DNA of 64,000 nt from Aaosphaeria pasadenensis (lineage: Eukaryota > Ascomycota > Dothideomycetes > Pleosporales), in the NCBI GenBank assembly GCA_022813625.1, contig JAKLMB010000005.1, forward strand, positions 682,001 through 746,000, read 5' to 3'. Position numbers and translations under genes: made by a program. Below, in pieces: positions 20,692 to 32,895 of the stretch (position 1 is its first letter; each line of letters opens with the position of its first letter). Below the pieces are notes generated by a model. The model saw only the letters and a list, made by a program, of their open reading frames with translations, was not told where the DNA came from and searched no databases.

Positions 20692-22659
20692 CTACACACT
20701 CTCCTTCTCCTTCCCCTTCTCCGCATCGCCCCCCACAACATCCTGCCTCTCAGCCTCCTCCTCCCCCCGACTATCAATCCCATCCAACGTGTGCCTACTC
20801 GGCGCCCCAACAAGCACTCTCGACCTGCTCCTCCACCCCACCAACCTATCCTCCTTCTCCTTCTCTAACCTCTCCTTCGCCAACCCCGCCGCCGCCCTTT
20901 GCGAATCACTGCCCCCACTACTCCTCACACGCGGCACCATGTCCATGATATTCGGAAACCCCGGCACCTTCGCTTTGACCGGCTGTTCGATGACGGTCGC
21001 GCTGGGCGAAAAGTAATCATACGGCGCCGTCTCCGTGAGCGCGCGCTGCAGTGCCTCACTCGGACGGGTGACGCGCGGACGGGGATTGACCTCCTTCCGC
21101 CAGCACAGAAAGGAGCCGCGGAAGGAGCCGTCGGAGTGGGGGATGTGGCGCCAGGGCCGCTCGCGGAGGGAGAAGATGAGGCAGTCGACGGCGCCCATGA
21201 GGGTGATGCAGATGGTTGCGAGGAACGAGAGCCAGTAGACGGGATGGGCGGCCCAGCGGTCGTCGTAGTTCATGCAGTGCATTATGAAGGGGACGAGCCA
21301 CATGAGGATATAGACGAGTGGGTAGATGAACATGAGGCGGAGTTGTCGGTGGATCCGCGCGCGCTGCCGGATGAGTTGGCGTTGGATGGGTGATTGCGCG
21401 GTGTCGCTGAAAGGGGAGGGGGCGTGCTCTTCGGCGATGGCGGCGGGGGTGTTGAGCGCGGAGAGTGAGCTTGAGGGGTTGTTTTCGAGGGAGCCGTCGG
21501 GCTTGCCGGGCTGTATTTTGAAGCTGGAGAGGGCGAGATCGCTGAGAACGTGCATGGATGGCGGGACTGGGGCGACTGGTAGTATCTCCGGAGGCACGCT
21601 TTGAGCGCGGCTTTCTAGATCAAGAGGAGTATGTGGAGGCCGAATCAAGTCGGTGTCGAACATCACTGTCGACGGTCTGCGGAGCGACACCATGTCGTTC
21701 ATGACAGAGGACGGTCTCCTCCCTTTGAATGCTTGGGTGTCCATAGATTGGGCCCGCGACGATTCAGGGATGGTAGCAGCATCAGCGTCACCAGCAACTG
21801 AAAGCATAGGCGTGGTCGTAGACAACGAAGTCTTGTGCTGGTGATCGTATCTCGAAAAAGCACGAAACTCGAACCCGACGTGAGCGTAGATTGCAATTGC
21901 CAATGCGAGGATCACGACTGCGACAATATATCGCGGTATCCAGTTCAGGGCGAGCCGATACCAAAATGGCCTGATAGGGAGCCCGCAGAACGCTCCCACA
22001 GACATATATCCCCAGCGTGGGTTGATAAACGCCAGGGATGCCATCATTACGGGGAGTATGAAAGCTCCAGAATAAACAATATTCCGGTACTTATACAGTC
22101 CGTCGTTCTGGGAGACAACAGACGGGCGGAAGACTTGGAAAGCGCCATGTATGGAGATGACCAGCACGGCATAATCTGTAGAATGATTTAGTCCAGCCTC
22201 TACATCGAGTCTGTAATCGTACCACTAGTTTCGAGGCCATACTGGATGAAAAAACCGCTTGCCTGGCAAAAAGACGAAGTCGTAAACACCGTGCCTTGGT
22301 CCATTGAGACAATCGCGAAGATGAAGAGCCAGGTCGTCTTTATAAGATCGCCAAAGATCAAGATCATAATGAGCCTACTCCGGTCGTCAGCATTCACTCA
22401 ATCGCCTATCACAGCATGCAACCCCTTACCGATGCCTAAACCGCTTCTCCATGCGGTAGAACCAGTAGAACGCAACGCAGCACGTCATCATGCTAACGGC
22501 CGCACATGTCGCCGCAGCCACCCTAACATTGAAAGTCGCTCGCCGACCGAACGGGTTCGACGTGGCGACGCTTTGGTGGCTCGACAGGTTTGATTTCGGC
22601 ACGGGGGTGGCATTTACCGACGACGCCAGTGCAAGTAGAGGGAGCAGCAGGATGTACAT
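20692..22659 (-). CDS. G protein-coupled receptor, Git3 (glucose/carbon-sensing) type
   Basis: Three exons, 22659-22430, 22374-22223 and 22175-20692, 621 aa. The N-terminus (MYILLLPLLALASSVNA) reads as a signal peptide. Seven hydrophobic spans follow, with five before a long Ser/Pro-rich third cytoplasmic loop of about 200 residues and two after it. The second half (QRARIHRQLRLMFIYPLVYI ... PFIMHCMNYDD) matches the GPR/Gpa2 C-terminal domain of Git3 receptors. In yeasts these signal to the Galpha subunit Gpa2 and adenylate cyclase in response to carbon source. The ligand here is unknown. The loop carries many potential phosphorylation sites. Confidence 0.85.
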
Positions 22660-23455
22660 TGCACTGCATGGGTGGACGTAAGAAAAGCGTCGACTGTCGC
22701 ACTTTATGTTTACCCTGAAGCGCGCCATGCTGAAACATTGGAAGGTACCATCTGCGAACGATCTGATGGTTGCGAGTTTGGACTTTCCCCCGCTGGATGG
22801 CAGTCTTATGGATGATGGCGACTCGATGGGTTTTGGGAGAGATCAACGTACGATCTGTATCGCATCATGGTCTACAAAGATGTGTTAGCAGGTGGATTGT
22901 AAAGGATGTAGACAAAATCTCGATGTTTTAGATGGTTCTAGCCATTGTCTCAATAGCCAGCAAGAAGCACCTGATGTTCAGACCTACCGTCGCCGAAAAC
23001 GGTCAACGCACAAAGGGTACTTGAGATGGTTAACCGCACTCACCCCACAGGTGGGCGCGGCTTCGTTACTTGATTGCAGGAATTTCATTCGTGAAGAGAG
23101 GGGTTGATAAATCTATTGAGGGCCGTTACTAATGCTGGCGATGATGGCATTCGTGGAGCTGCTCTTTAATTTCCTTATCTAGGCATTCAAATTCCCCTCT
23201 GACCGCCATGACTGGGCCAAGGCGACATGTGAGAAGTTGTAGTTTCTTCCCTGTTTTCGATACATTCCAGGCCGTACCTTTCCAGCGCTGGAGCGATGGA
23301 GATCTCGATCGCGCGAAGTGAGCCAATTGGTCCATCTGACGCGCGGGAGACATATGCAACCGCCAGTTCACTGAGTTACACCAACCCTCTGCTTCTGGCT
23401 CGTCTGCAGGACTGAACTGCATCACCCCGCGCATGACAATATCAAGCTCGGTCTC
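22660..23455. other. Intergenic, GPCR upstream region
   Basis: 796 bp between the GPCR start codon and the stop of the ubiquitin hydrolase. Short unsupported frames only. Confidence 0.5.
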
Positions 23456-24327
23456 TCAATCCAAAGAAGGCGCCAACACGATGAGACTGAATCGGAGATC
23501 TCCACCACCAGCTTCTGCCTCACGCTTGAGGAAGCTCCGCACTCCGAGTTCAAGTGCCTTCTCGCCCAGCACATCCTCATCTGCGGGGAGTGGACCGCGG
23601 TTCAATGGCCCCTTGCGGCGACCATCCAGTTCCCAGAGGTTATTCTCCTTCGACTTGACGAAGCAGACGAAGTGCAAATCAACATTGTCCTCCGCGGCAG
23701 GCGCCGACGTATCGCCACCCGCAGCAGCATCCTGATGCGCCGACTCCAGCGCCTCGGAATCATACAGCCAGTCCGCACGCTCGTTCGGCTTCAAGGGAAT
23801 TACGTCACGCAGCAGTCCCGCAAGACTTGAGTCAGGTTCTGCAGTACGACATCAGCATCCTGACACACTGAAACAAGGACCTACAACAGGTAGACAAACC
23901 GATGTGCGCGCGTGCCTCCCCATTCGAGACACCGTGGAGCAACCCAATGAGGCCGCAAGCATTGGAGATGGTCTGCTTGTACCAGATGACCTCCTCGTCC
24001 GGCCCACTCCCCGCGTACTGCTGTTTCTCCTGGTCCTCCTGCACGCGGAACTTCTCGTAGGTCTCGGAGACGGGGAAGATGAGGAGCAGGGCGTGCGCGG
24101 GGCGCGGCACAAAGGCGAGGAGCTCCGGCTCGTCGATGCTGAAAACATCGTGGAAGGTGAGGTTCTTGGAGAGTCCGAGCTTGTGCACGAGCGATGACAT
24201 AACTTCGGGGTTGTTCTCTGGATGGGGGTGTTAGTATTCGGCTTGTGACATGGGAATTGTGAACTGTACCTAATGGCACGAACTTTTTGGCCGTAGCCGG
24301 TGCGTCTGGGGAGTTTTCGGCTGCCAT
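23456..24327 (-). CDS. YUH1: Ubiquitin C-terminal hydrolase (UCH family, Yuh1/UCHL3-like)
   Basis: Three exons, 24327-24270, 24217-23900 and 23838-23456, 252 aa. It is a cysteine protease that frees ubiquitin or Rub1/Nedd8 from short C-terminal adducts. The oxyanion glutamine (Q101) and nucleophile (C107) lie in QTISNACGLIGLLH with the family spacing of six. The catalytic histidine is in VDLHFVCFV, joined to the rest of the fold in exon 3. The length fits the UCHL1/L3/Yuh1 class and lacks the C-terminal extension of the proteasome-bound UCH37, so it is probably not the partner of the Rpn13 encoded at 60655-62391. Confidence 0.9.
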
Positions 24328-24739
24328 GTTCGAAATACTGGACGATGGTGCAGTTGGGGAGTTGTTTGAAGTATAATTTAAGTAGAGGCGACAAGCAACC
24401 TTATAAATGGCTGCGCGGTAGGCCCTGTTGACGTGACGCGGGCACGCGGGGTAGCTTGAGCTGCAGGCAGCAAACGCTTAACTGTGGCACTCCGGCTTCC
24501 CCTGCCGACAAACAGCCCCGCGATTTGTAGGCATTACCTCAATCCACCAAAGGCGAGGACTTTCTCTCGATGAGATGTTTGGGCATGGGCATATTATGAA
24601 GTAGATAACTTAGTTTAACACCATTGAATTTGAGAAGTTTGGAGCTGGTACATTGTTGTTGCATTTGCCTTGAATTCTTTTCTTGATATATCTAATTTCT
24701 TTATCTGGTGTTTGATTGCATATCACACCAGAGCTAGCT
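24328..24739. other. Intergenic, no feature seen
   Basis: 412 bp between the start of the UCH gene and the stop of ARC1; AT-rich in its second half. No gene recognised. Confidence 0.5.
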
Positions 24740-26221
24740 CTATCGCACAACAGCGTTCTTGAGCGTGCTTACGAGACAAGGACCGCTGGCAGTCTTGAGC
24801 TTAGCAATACCAGTCTTCTTGTCCGCTCCCTCGCCCGACAGTTGAGGAACATCCTCGACATTGAACGCGACCTCCAAGGCATCGGTGGTCGTGAAACCGG
24901 GCTGGATGGTCTCCCAGATCTTCTTCTTAGGGTTGAGCACTGCCTCCGGCTCGCCCTCCCATCCCTCGAAGTAGACTCTGTCTCCGGCCTTTGCGCCCTC
25001 TGGGAGGTTGACGAGCTCGACGGGGCCCTTGTGGCTGTCCTCGCCTTCCTGGACTCTGGGCGACGCGGCAAGGACCATGGCGCATGACTTGATGCCGCGC
25101 ATGGTGACGGGCTTCAGGTTGCACACGGCGACGATCTTCCTGTTCTGCATCTCCTCGAGGGGAATGAGTCCGTTGAGACCGGAGCACACGGTGCGGACGA
25201 TCTGTCCCTCGTACTCGGAGGTGTTGTCGGTTCCTGGCGCGTCGCCCATGGCGATGGTGCTGACGTAGAGGGAGTCTGCGTTGGGGTGGCACTCCGCCTT
25301 GAGGATGTGTCCGACTCGGAGGTCGATGAGGGCGGGAGACAATGGCTTCTCAACTCTGGTGGAGCATTAGCTTTCTGTGGTAGTGGGATATGCCACGCGA
25401 TCAGACTTACGGAGCGGGCTTCTGAGGCTTGGGCTGCTTCTCCTTTTTTTCCTTCTTCTTGGTGGGGGCACCCTCAGGAGGTCCAGCCTTTCCAGTCACA
25501 GTCGAGGCGATGGCCTGCCCTGCAGCCTGAACCTTATCCTTGACCTTCTCCTTCTTGCTCTTCTTACCCTCCGCTCCCTGCTCTCCGGTCGCGGTGGTAG
25601 CTGTAGCACCAGATGCGGAAGCACCAGCGGCAGCGGCAGCAGCAGCCTCCTTCTCCTTCTTCTTGCGCTCCTTCTCGGCCTTGGCGTCGATGGGCTTGAT
25701 CTTGAAGATGACGTTGTTGGCGTCAATGTCGACCTTGCTGTCTAACTTCAATCCGAAGACTGGCGAGTTCTGGACGAAGTCCACGTGCCTGACGATGTGA
25801 TGGTATCCCTGCTCGCCTGTCCTCTCCTCGGCGGTCCATTTCGACACGATCGGTGCGAGCTTTTGGTACACTGCGATATCAGCAACGGAGGGCTTTGCGC
25901 CCAGAAGGGTCGTTCGGCTGGAGAGATGGGTGTTGAGGGATGAGAGACGCTCAGATGCTTTGGCGGCGTCCTCGGTCTGCGGATCGTGTCAGCGTTTGGT
26001 TGATTTAGTTCTTTATCTTTTATGACACGAACCGTGGAAGCAAGGTGGGCGGAAGTGATCACCCATTGACTGATCTCCGTCTTCTCGGCGTCAGTGTAGG
26101 TAGCGGTAGGGAAGAGAGTCTGGGAGGCCTTGACGGGATCGGTCTCGGCAGCCACGTCGTTAGGGGCGTGAGACTTGAGGAAAGCCGTCAAGGTTTCGTC
26201 GATGGTAGCAGAGCTCGCCAT
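24740..26221 (-). CDS. ARC1: Arc1-type tRNA-binding aminoacylation cofactor
   Basis: Three exons, 26221-26033, 25976-25411 and 25355-24740, 456 aa. Arc1 holds MetRS and GluRS together in the cytosol and delivers tRNA. The N-terminal part is a GST-C-like helical domain (VADIAVYQKLAPIVSKW). A Lys-rich, Ala-rich linker follows (about residues 150-250). The C-terminal 190 residues form the OB-fold tRNA-binding/EMAP-II-like domain: IDLRVGHILKAECHPNADSLYVSTIAMGD, RTVCSGLNGLIPLEEMQNR, VCNLKPVTMRGIKSCAMVLAAS. Start at 26221 (MASSATIDE) has a good context. An in-frame ATG at 26440 would add 73 residues that look like a mitochondrial presequence (see findings). Confidence 0.9.
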
Positions 26222-26879
26222 TTTGGGGAATAGAGGTTGAAAGAAGTTGATCAACAATGGTCGAAGCGGGGTGAAGAAATCCGGGTTGAAGGTATAAGAA
26301 AGGGATGCAGCCGAACGAAGGGGCACCTGTACTGCAGCCGGCGATCGCAAAGGTATTGACAGCCTAGGTGTGTGAAATTGAGATTGAAGACGTATAGTGC
26401 GGAGACAGCGCAGGGTGGTGGTGGAATTGAGAGTATGCATCTGAAATAATGACTAACGTGACTCCATTGGTCTCAAAATTCAGCAGCGGGGCAGTGAGAG
26501 AAGCCCGCCCGCCCGCACAGGCCAACAGCAGATCATCCAGAATCAGGTATACGAATTCATTTGTTTATTTGCAGGAATCCGATGGAATTTGGGGAATTTA
26601 TACAAGAAAAATCCTTCAATTCCATTAATTCATAGCATCAGTACAAACAGATCACTCAAGAACGTCAAAGTATAAGTGCAGGTCCAGGTATAAGTGTAAA
26701 TATTCTATTAGTCATATCTCTCGTTTCGTGGTATATTAATGTAGTAGTATGATGATGATATATGTGCGTGTTCGCAAGCAATGCACCTAGGATTTTTCCA
26801 ATTCCATCCTTTATTTCAGTCCAATGCGCATGTCAAAACTTTTGTAGGCCACGCTTGCCGTTCATACACCTCCAAGACT
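26222..26879. other. Intergenic, ARC1 upstream / GAL10 downstream
   Basis: 658 bp. Positions 26222-26440 are open and in frame with ARC1; the remainder is AT-rich 3' flank of the epimerase gene. No separate gene. Confidence 0.5.
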
Positions 26880-28191
26880 CTATTTCTTGAGGGCATCGAG
26901 GAACTCCTGGGGAGGCTGCTGGGCATAACCCTCAGGGTTGTTCTTGGTCCACTTCCACAGGTCGACGCAGGCGTCCTCGAGCGTGAGCTCAGTCTTCCAG
27001 TTCAATTCCTTGTTCGCCAGAGTGGGGTTGGCGGTAAGGTCGAGCACGTCACCCTGGCGACGGGGGGCGACCTCGTAGGCAAGATCACGGCCGACGGCAG
27101 TGCTAAAAGCCTTGATCATCTCGAAGACGGTGGAGCCCCTACCGCTACCAAGGTTCCATGCCTTCACACCAGGGTGCTTCTCGCGGAGGTAGTTGAGAGC
27201 GACGAGATGGCCCTTGGCAAGGTCGAGCACGTGAATGTAGTCACGGATGGCAGTACCGTCCTTGGAAGCGTAGTCTTGGGACAAGTTAGAACGGTTTCAA
27301 CAAAACCTAATGGAGGGTGCGCTCAAAGACTTACCATCTCCGAATACGAGCAACTTCTCGCGCTTTCCGGTCGCAACCTGAGCGAGGAGGGGAAGAAGGT
27401 TGTAGGGGACACCCAATGGGTTCTCGCCCATGATACCGCTGGGGTGAGCACCGCAGGGGTTGAAGTATCTGAGCAAAGCACCGTTCCACTGCTCACCAGA
27501 CTCGCCGTTCTTCTTGGCCTTCATACGCTGAGCTTCGATGTGGTCGGTGATGACGGACTCAACGGTCGACTTGGTGCGACCGTAGGTGTTGGTGGGACCG
27601 ATAGGGCAATGCTCGGGGATGGGGATCATGTTAGGGAAACGGGTGGCATCACCGTAGACGGTGGCAGAGGAAGAGAAGACAATGTTGGTGACATTGTGCT
27701 TGGTCATGGAGCTGAGCAGGGCAACGCTGCCGTAGACGTTGACGCGGTAGTACTCGAGAGGAATCTCAGCAGACTCTCCGACGGCCTAGGAGCGGTGTCA
27801 GTGGGCGGGGGTTTCAAGTTAACGAGTCAAGTGGATTGTAGACATACCTTCAAGGCGGCGAAGTGGATGACATTGTCAATGTCGGGGTGCTCCTGGAAGA
27901 CCTTGTCCAAAGCAGCCTCATCGGTGATGTCGACGTTGTAGAAGGCGGGGCGCTTGCCGCTGATGAGCTCAATGCGGTTGAGGACCTCGACGTCGGAGTT
28001 GTAGAGGTTGTCGACGATGACGACCTTGTAGTCGGCCTCGAGAAGGGCGAGGACGGTGAAGGAGCCAATGTAGCCGGTTCCTCTGTTTGTGAATGATTGT
28101 TTAGCTCATGCCCCTCATTGAGGACGACGTGGGTGGGGAGGGGGGAAAGGGTAGGTACTCACCCAGCAACGAGAACAGATCCGACAACCAT
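26880..28191 (-). CDS. GAL10: UDP-glucose 4-epimerase
   Basis: Four exons, 28191-28163, 28082-27848, 27785-27335 and 27274-26880, 369 aa. It interconverts UDP-glucose and UDP-galactose with bound NAD (Leloir pathway, cell-wall galactose supply). The NAD-binding motif GGTGYIG is assembled across intron 1, with DNLYNS, FAALKAVGES and the SSSATVYG serine region. The active-site YxxxK is NTYGRTK, followed by LLRYFNPCGAHPSG and ALNYLREKHPG. The protein ends after the epimerase domain, so it lacks the mutarotase domain fused in Saccharomyces Gal10. The first exon encodes only nine residues plus two bases. Confidence 0.95.
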
Positions 28192-30645
28192 TGTGAATAG
28201 AGGAGTAGTAGGTAGATGGATGGAGATGTTAAGTTTTGATTGAGGTGGATGGAATGGAAGGAAGAACAGAAAGGAAGTAAGAATTGGACGGAGGTGAGGG
28301 AAGCTATTATAGCTACAGGACAACAGTAGTAGTAGAGTAGAGTAATAGGCAAAGTAACCCTAATCCCAATAATCTCAATCCCAGAATCTTTCGTTTTCTC
28401 AGCATCGATAGTGGAGGGGCCGGCGAGCTGAAGTGCAGCGGGTGCCTTTCCTAAACGGGTCAAGCGAGGAGGCTCAGGCCCTGAATGGCGCACATCCATC
28501 TCATCCCACCCTCAACTCTTTTTCTCTCTCTCTCTCATCTCATCCCAATAACACCATCCACTGTACGAGTACTGTCCTTTTTCGTTTAATCCTCTTTATC
28601 GCCAATTCCAGCCTCAATTGCACTATCATCTTTCTCATCAGTCCCAATTCGTACCAGTGACGGCCCTTTCCATCCTTGTCAAGCCACCTATAGACATCTA
28701 GACGTCCCAAACCATCGCTCCAGTCCCTTCCATTCAGCGGCGCCATGGTCCCCACGTACACGCACTTTTCTTATGCCACTATCCTCCCACTACCCGCTTC
28801 CAGACCGCGTATTCTATTTTAGACACTCTTACGCTCTTCAGCTTTCCAATATCAATACAGCCACATCCTCTCATGGTCCATGGACATGGTCTTCTCGGCC
28901 TTAGCTCTTTCTTTTTCTCGCAATCCACTACTAATGGCTTCCGAGGCGATTGACGGAGGGCGCATCGCGGATACTCGCCACTCGCCTAACACTACTTCTA
29001 GATGCGCCCAGTGAATGATCCCCGGGCACGACATCCTCACCCTCTTTCAGGTACCAGGTACCAGGTACTTATAGCGGTACATCCCACCTACCATGTGCTA
29101 ACCTTACTTCCACGCCCACCCTACGGTACAGCCGTACAAGTAGGTGGCATACCACAGTATACATAGCACACGCCTGCTATCTACGGTCTACCTATGCGTA
29201 TCTACACACCAGGTGCATCCAGTAGCGGTGGGCCTGGCAACCTGAACTCCATCAGCTCGACGTCCGGCACTTGATGGCCGCCATGTTTATTGGTACGGCG
29301 AACCAAGGCCAGACCCTGACTCGACGACCATAACTTTCTTACCAGTCCCCTTTTTTCCCTACTGATCTAGTGTTGTGTTATGTTATTCTGTCATCGCCAT
29401 CGTCTTTGTTATGATTTTCTGCCGTGTATCGCGAATCAAAGCCAAGCTTCGATTCATTTCATTGTTCCTCTGCGATAAACAAACAAACAAACCATCAATC
29501 GATTCCCATTCCATTGTTCTTATTATCGTCGTCCATGGTCGAGGGGTTGGTTCTGCCAGTCTTCACCGCCTATTCGCTAAGATGCCTGTCTTTGTGAGGA
29601 GAACGAGCGAGACGCGCGATGATGATTGACGTGTCGCAAAGAAAAGGCAGGGCCAGGACAACCCAGGACAGGACAGGGTAAGGCAGGGCAAGCACAAGCC
29701 ACAAGCCTTCTCCTTCTCTCTCTACTCGTACTCCGTTCCCTCTCTTCTCTCGTCTTTCCTGCCGGAACGCGCATCAAGTCTTCTCCCGATCATCGTCAAC
29801 CTCCATCCCTACGTCCTACCAACTACTCACTAACTACCTCCCTACACACCGTACGACCACCCAACCCTACCCTGCATCATCTCATCAGCCATCTCCACGT
29901 TCTGATACCGCCACATCCTAGTCTGGGGAAAATGCATCGTCCATCCATCTACTCATCCTCCCAAGTCGCATTATCATACTAAATTTCGAGTCACGTTTTC
30001 TTTCTGGACCCAACGCGTCGACCTCTTCCAATACACGTGTTTTGCCCTACGGCAAATCCCATCTACCAACGTCAACCGCCATATCCTTGACCAGCAGCCA
30101 AAAGCAACGTATTTGTTTACGCATCCTTACTGGAACAGAGTTCCTTTACTAGTGAAGGTGACGTGACGTCTTGAAGACCGCTCGCCCATCATAATCCGTA
30201 AGTGCAAGGCATTTTATTGACCCCGTTCCCTACATCGTGAAGGGTACCTCCAAATATTCGCCTTGGTTTCAGATTACATTGATATATTGTAATCTTGAAG
30301 TCCAACTCTACTCTTTCTATTGACTTGTACATTGTGTCTCTACAGTGTGTCAGATGTTCCATTGTCGTCCTTAGTCCGCCCGTCCACTTTGGGACTTACC
30401 TTCACTTGCTATCACCCCAACCCCCCGGTTGTTATTGTTGCGAAATGATTATTGACACTCGCAAATGTCAAATAACTATATGCACCGTAGACAGCAAAGT
30501 TTTCACTGTCCTTCAGTCCCTCCACACCACTACTTTCTATACTCGATTATACTCACGCAACACTCAGATTAATTGGTCTTCAACATAGGCCACTGTTTAT
30601 CCATCAACATCCCCATCATCATCTCTTCACCAGGTTGGATTCGAC
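28192..30645. promoter_or_regulatory. Long divergent intergenic region, GAL10 / SUN gene
   Basis: 2454 bp with no convincing gene. It holds a TC-rich microsatellite (about 28515-28535), a triple CAGGTAC tandem (29048-29068), a purine-rich AGGACAGG-type repeat near 29650-29690 and many short frames. Part of it is probably a long 5' leader of the SUN gene. No RNA gene was recognised. Confidence 0.5.
29048..29068. repeat. Three tandem copies of CAGGTAC
   Basis: CAGGTAC occurs at 29048-29054, 29055-29061 and 29062-29068 without interruption, with a further GGTAC at 29075-29079 nearby. It lies midway between GAL10 and the SUN gene. Function unknown. Confidence 0.7.
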
Positions 30646-32895
30646 ATGGCCCAGTCTGTATCCGGCCAGAATGGCCTCGCTCCCACGCCAGCTCGTCGCT
30701 CAACGCGTCTTGCCTCGGTCGCACGTTCGGTTGCCTCCGTGGACCAGTCTGTTGCTGCTTCCACTACTCCAGGCCGTGCCAGTGTACGACGCAAGGGTCC
30801 ACTCCCTAAGCTCAAGGCAAACCAATCGAGCGCCTACGGTGCGTCCGGTCGCCTTGGTGCCGCCGAGGCTTTGACCATCAATCAAACTGGATTTGTACAG
30901 GCATTTGATGCCCAGCGCCAAACGGCCGTCGCACGTGATGACGATGATGACGATGACGACCAATCCTCTATCGGAGGTCAATCTGCTACCAAGACTTCAA
31001 TTATCGAGACCTTCGAGCGCGATTCTCCAGCCGCTCCCAGTCCGTCACCTTCTGTGTCCGCAGTCCACTCTGCCACTGGTCGCAACCTGGCTCGTCGCAA
31101 TCAAGTCTCATCTTTTGCCAGCACAAGCCGCTATGCAGCCGCCCCCTCGCAGGCTTCTCACGTAGATGAAGGCTCCCCGACGCCGTCTGAGATTGACAGG
31201 TCCAAGTCATACCTCCACGAAGAGGTCATGCTTCCCACCGGTACTACCGCAAACGGCTCCCTTCGATCTTCTAATCATTACAGGGCCCCTTGGGTCGACC
31301 GGGACGTCACTCATACCACTGGCTTCCGCCGTGATGCTGATATCACACGTCCTTCACATGGTCTTGGGCTCAATGCACCTCCTATTCGCCGCGGTGCAAA
31401 CCTGGACAGTCCTCGCCAGCCTCCACAGGCGACCCGGGCTACCCAACCGGAACGCAACGATGAACCCGACAACAAGCCGCAGAGTACCTACGATACCCTT
31501 GTCAAGCCCCGTCTCTGGATTGCTTTGTTGATCGCTGCAATTCTCGCTGGTTCAGTCCTGCTTTCACAGGTTATAAAACATTCGTCTTCTTCCAGCCCAC
31601 AATTCTTGGATGCATTCGGCTCCCGCATCGCATACACTTGGAACGGTGTCATCCATTGGATCGAGCCACCGGCACCCGAATCAAGCGACCTCGACATCGG
31701 CGACGGAATATACAACGCCTCGGAGGACGAAGATATTGTCCTTGATCCGGCCTCTCTGGGAAAAGTGACCGACATTGACCGCTTCATCAAGTTGGAACGT
31801 TCAGTTCAAGGCCTGTCGAGTTCAGTCAAAGGCCTGTCGAGCAAGTTGAGGACTTTTCTCCCACCTACCATCATTGTAACCCGCGACCGTCAAGGCTATC
31901 TCGAAATTCCTGACGAGTTCTGGAGAGCCATTGTCACCAAACTTCAGACCAAAGGACTGGATAGCCCCACGTCCAAGGTGGATGCTGCCTGGGGCGAGTT
32001 CGAGGAGAAGAATCGGAGGATCATCAACTATCTCTTGAAGAATCCTATGGACAGATGGACAGCACTTGGTCGTGAGGAGTTTCTTGATCTGATGGCAAAG
32101 AAGTACGCCGATCAGGCGGAGCAAGTCGAACAGCGTATGGACATGGCATTTGCTGCCATCAAGGACGTTAGGGACGTCACTACGGCACTCGACAAAAGGA
32201 TTTCCGCTCAAGATGTTGTGCGACAGCGTGCCGCGAAAACTGACGTTGAAGAGATCCATCTTCAAAGCCTCGCTCTCGCGGCCATTGCGGAGATAGACTT
32301 CCGCAAGATCAATTTCTTTTCGATTGGAAATGGCGCTCGCATCAACCAAAGAGAGACGTCCCCGTCATATACTCCGTCCAGCGACATAACCATCGCCTCC
32401 AAGCTCGCCAGGATCGTACTCCCCTCTTCTCACCGTCCACCCCCCGTCACCGCCCTGCAGCCATGGTACGAGCCTGGCGACTGCTGGTGCGCCGCACCAG
32501 CCGAAGGCAGCTTGGGCCTTGCCCAGCTGTCCGTCTCTCTCGGCAAAAAGATGCTGCCGCGCCAGGTAACCATTGAACATCTACCAAAACAAGCCTCAGT
32601 CGACATAAAGTCGGCGCCAAAGGCGGTAGAGCTCTGGGTACCCGTGACCGTGGATCAGGTTGAAGGAGCCCCCGACTGCGAAGCCGGACCAGACGGCTAC
32701 GTGTGTCTGGGGTCCTTCACCTACGACATCCACGGGCCCGTCCACGTGCAGACCTTCAACCTCGACGCCGAAGTCACCACGCCCGTCGAAAAAGCCTTGG
32801 TCCGCGTAAAAAGCAACTGGGGCGCCGAACACACCTGTATATACCGCGTGCGCCTCCACGGTGACCTCGTCGAAGGCAACGACGATGAGGAATAA
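30646..32895 (+). CDS. SAD1: SUN-domain inner nuclear membrane protein (Sad1-like)
   Basis: An intronless 749-aa frame. SUN proteins span the inner nuclear membrane and pair with KASH proteins to link nucleus to cytoskeleton and spindle pole. The N-terminal ~285 residues are nucleoplasmic, Ser/Arg-rich, with an eight-Asp run (about residues 97-104). One TM helix follows (PRLWIALLIAAILAGSVLL, about 289-310). The lumenal part has a coiled-coil region (VQGLSSSVKGLSSKL; YADQAEQVEQRMDMAF) and the C-terminal SUN domain from about residue 550: FFSIGNGARI, PGDCWCAAPAEGSLGLAQLSV, LPRQVTIEHLPK, VELWVPV. The family signature is intact. Confidence 0.92.
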   Translation: MAQSVSGQNGLAPTPARRSTRLASVARSVASVDQSVAASTTPGRASVRRKGPLPKLKANQSSAYGASGRLGAAEALTINQTGFVQAFDAQRQTAVARDDDDDDDDQSSIGGQSATKTSIIETFERDSPAAPSPSPSVSAVHSATGRNLARRNQVSSFASTSRYAAAPSQASHVDEGSPTPSEIDRSKSYLHEEVMLPTGTTANGSLRSSNHYRAPWVDRDVTHTTGFRRDADITRPSHGLGLNAPPIRRGANLDSPRQPPQATRATQPERNDEPDNKPQSTYDTLVKPRLWIALLIAAILAGSVLLSQVIKHSSSSSPQFLDAFGSRIAYTWNGVIHWIEPPAPESSDLDIGDGIYNASEDEDIVLDPASLGKVTDIDRFIKLERSVQGLSSSVKGLSSKLRTFLPPTIIVTRDRQGYLEIPDEFWRAIVTKLQTKGLDSPTSKVDAAWGEFEEKNRRIINYLLKNPMDRWTALGREEFLDLMAKKYADQAEQVEQRMDMAFAAIKDVRDVTTALDKRISAQDVVRQRAAKTDVEEIHLQSLALAAIAEIDFRKINFFSIGNGARINQRETSPSYTPSSDITIASKLARIVLPSSHRPPPVTALQPWYEPGDCWCAAPAEGSLGLAQLSVSLGKKMLPRQVTIEHLPKQASVDIKSAPKAVELWVPVTVDQVEGAPDCEAGPDGYVCLGSFTYDIHGPVHVQTFNLDAEVTTPVEKALVRVKSNWGAEHTCIYRVRLHGDLVEGNDDEE

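Noticed and set aside
26781..27941. 386-codon plus-strand ORF opposite the epimerase gene
   Set aside because: It is the antisense shadow of GAL10, runs through two of its introns and has no family resemblance; the minus-strand model has all epimerase motifs.
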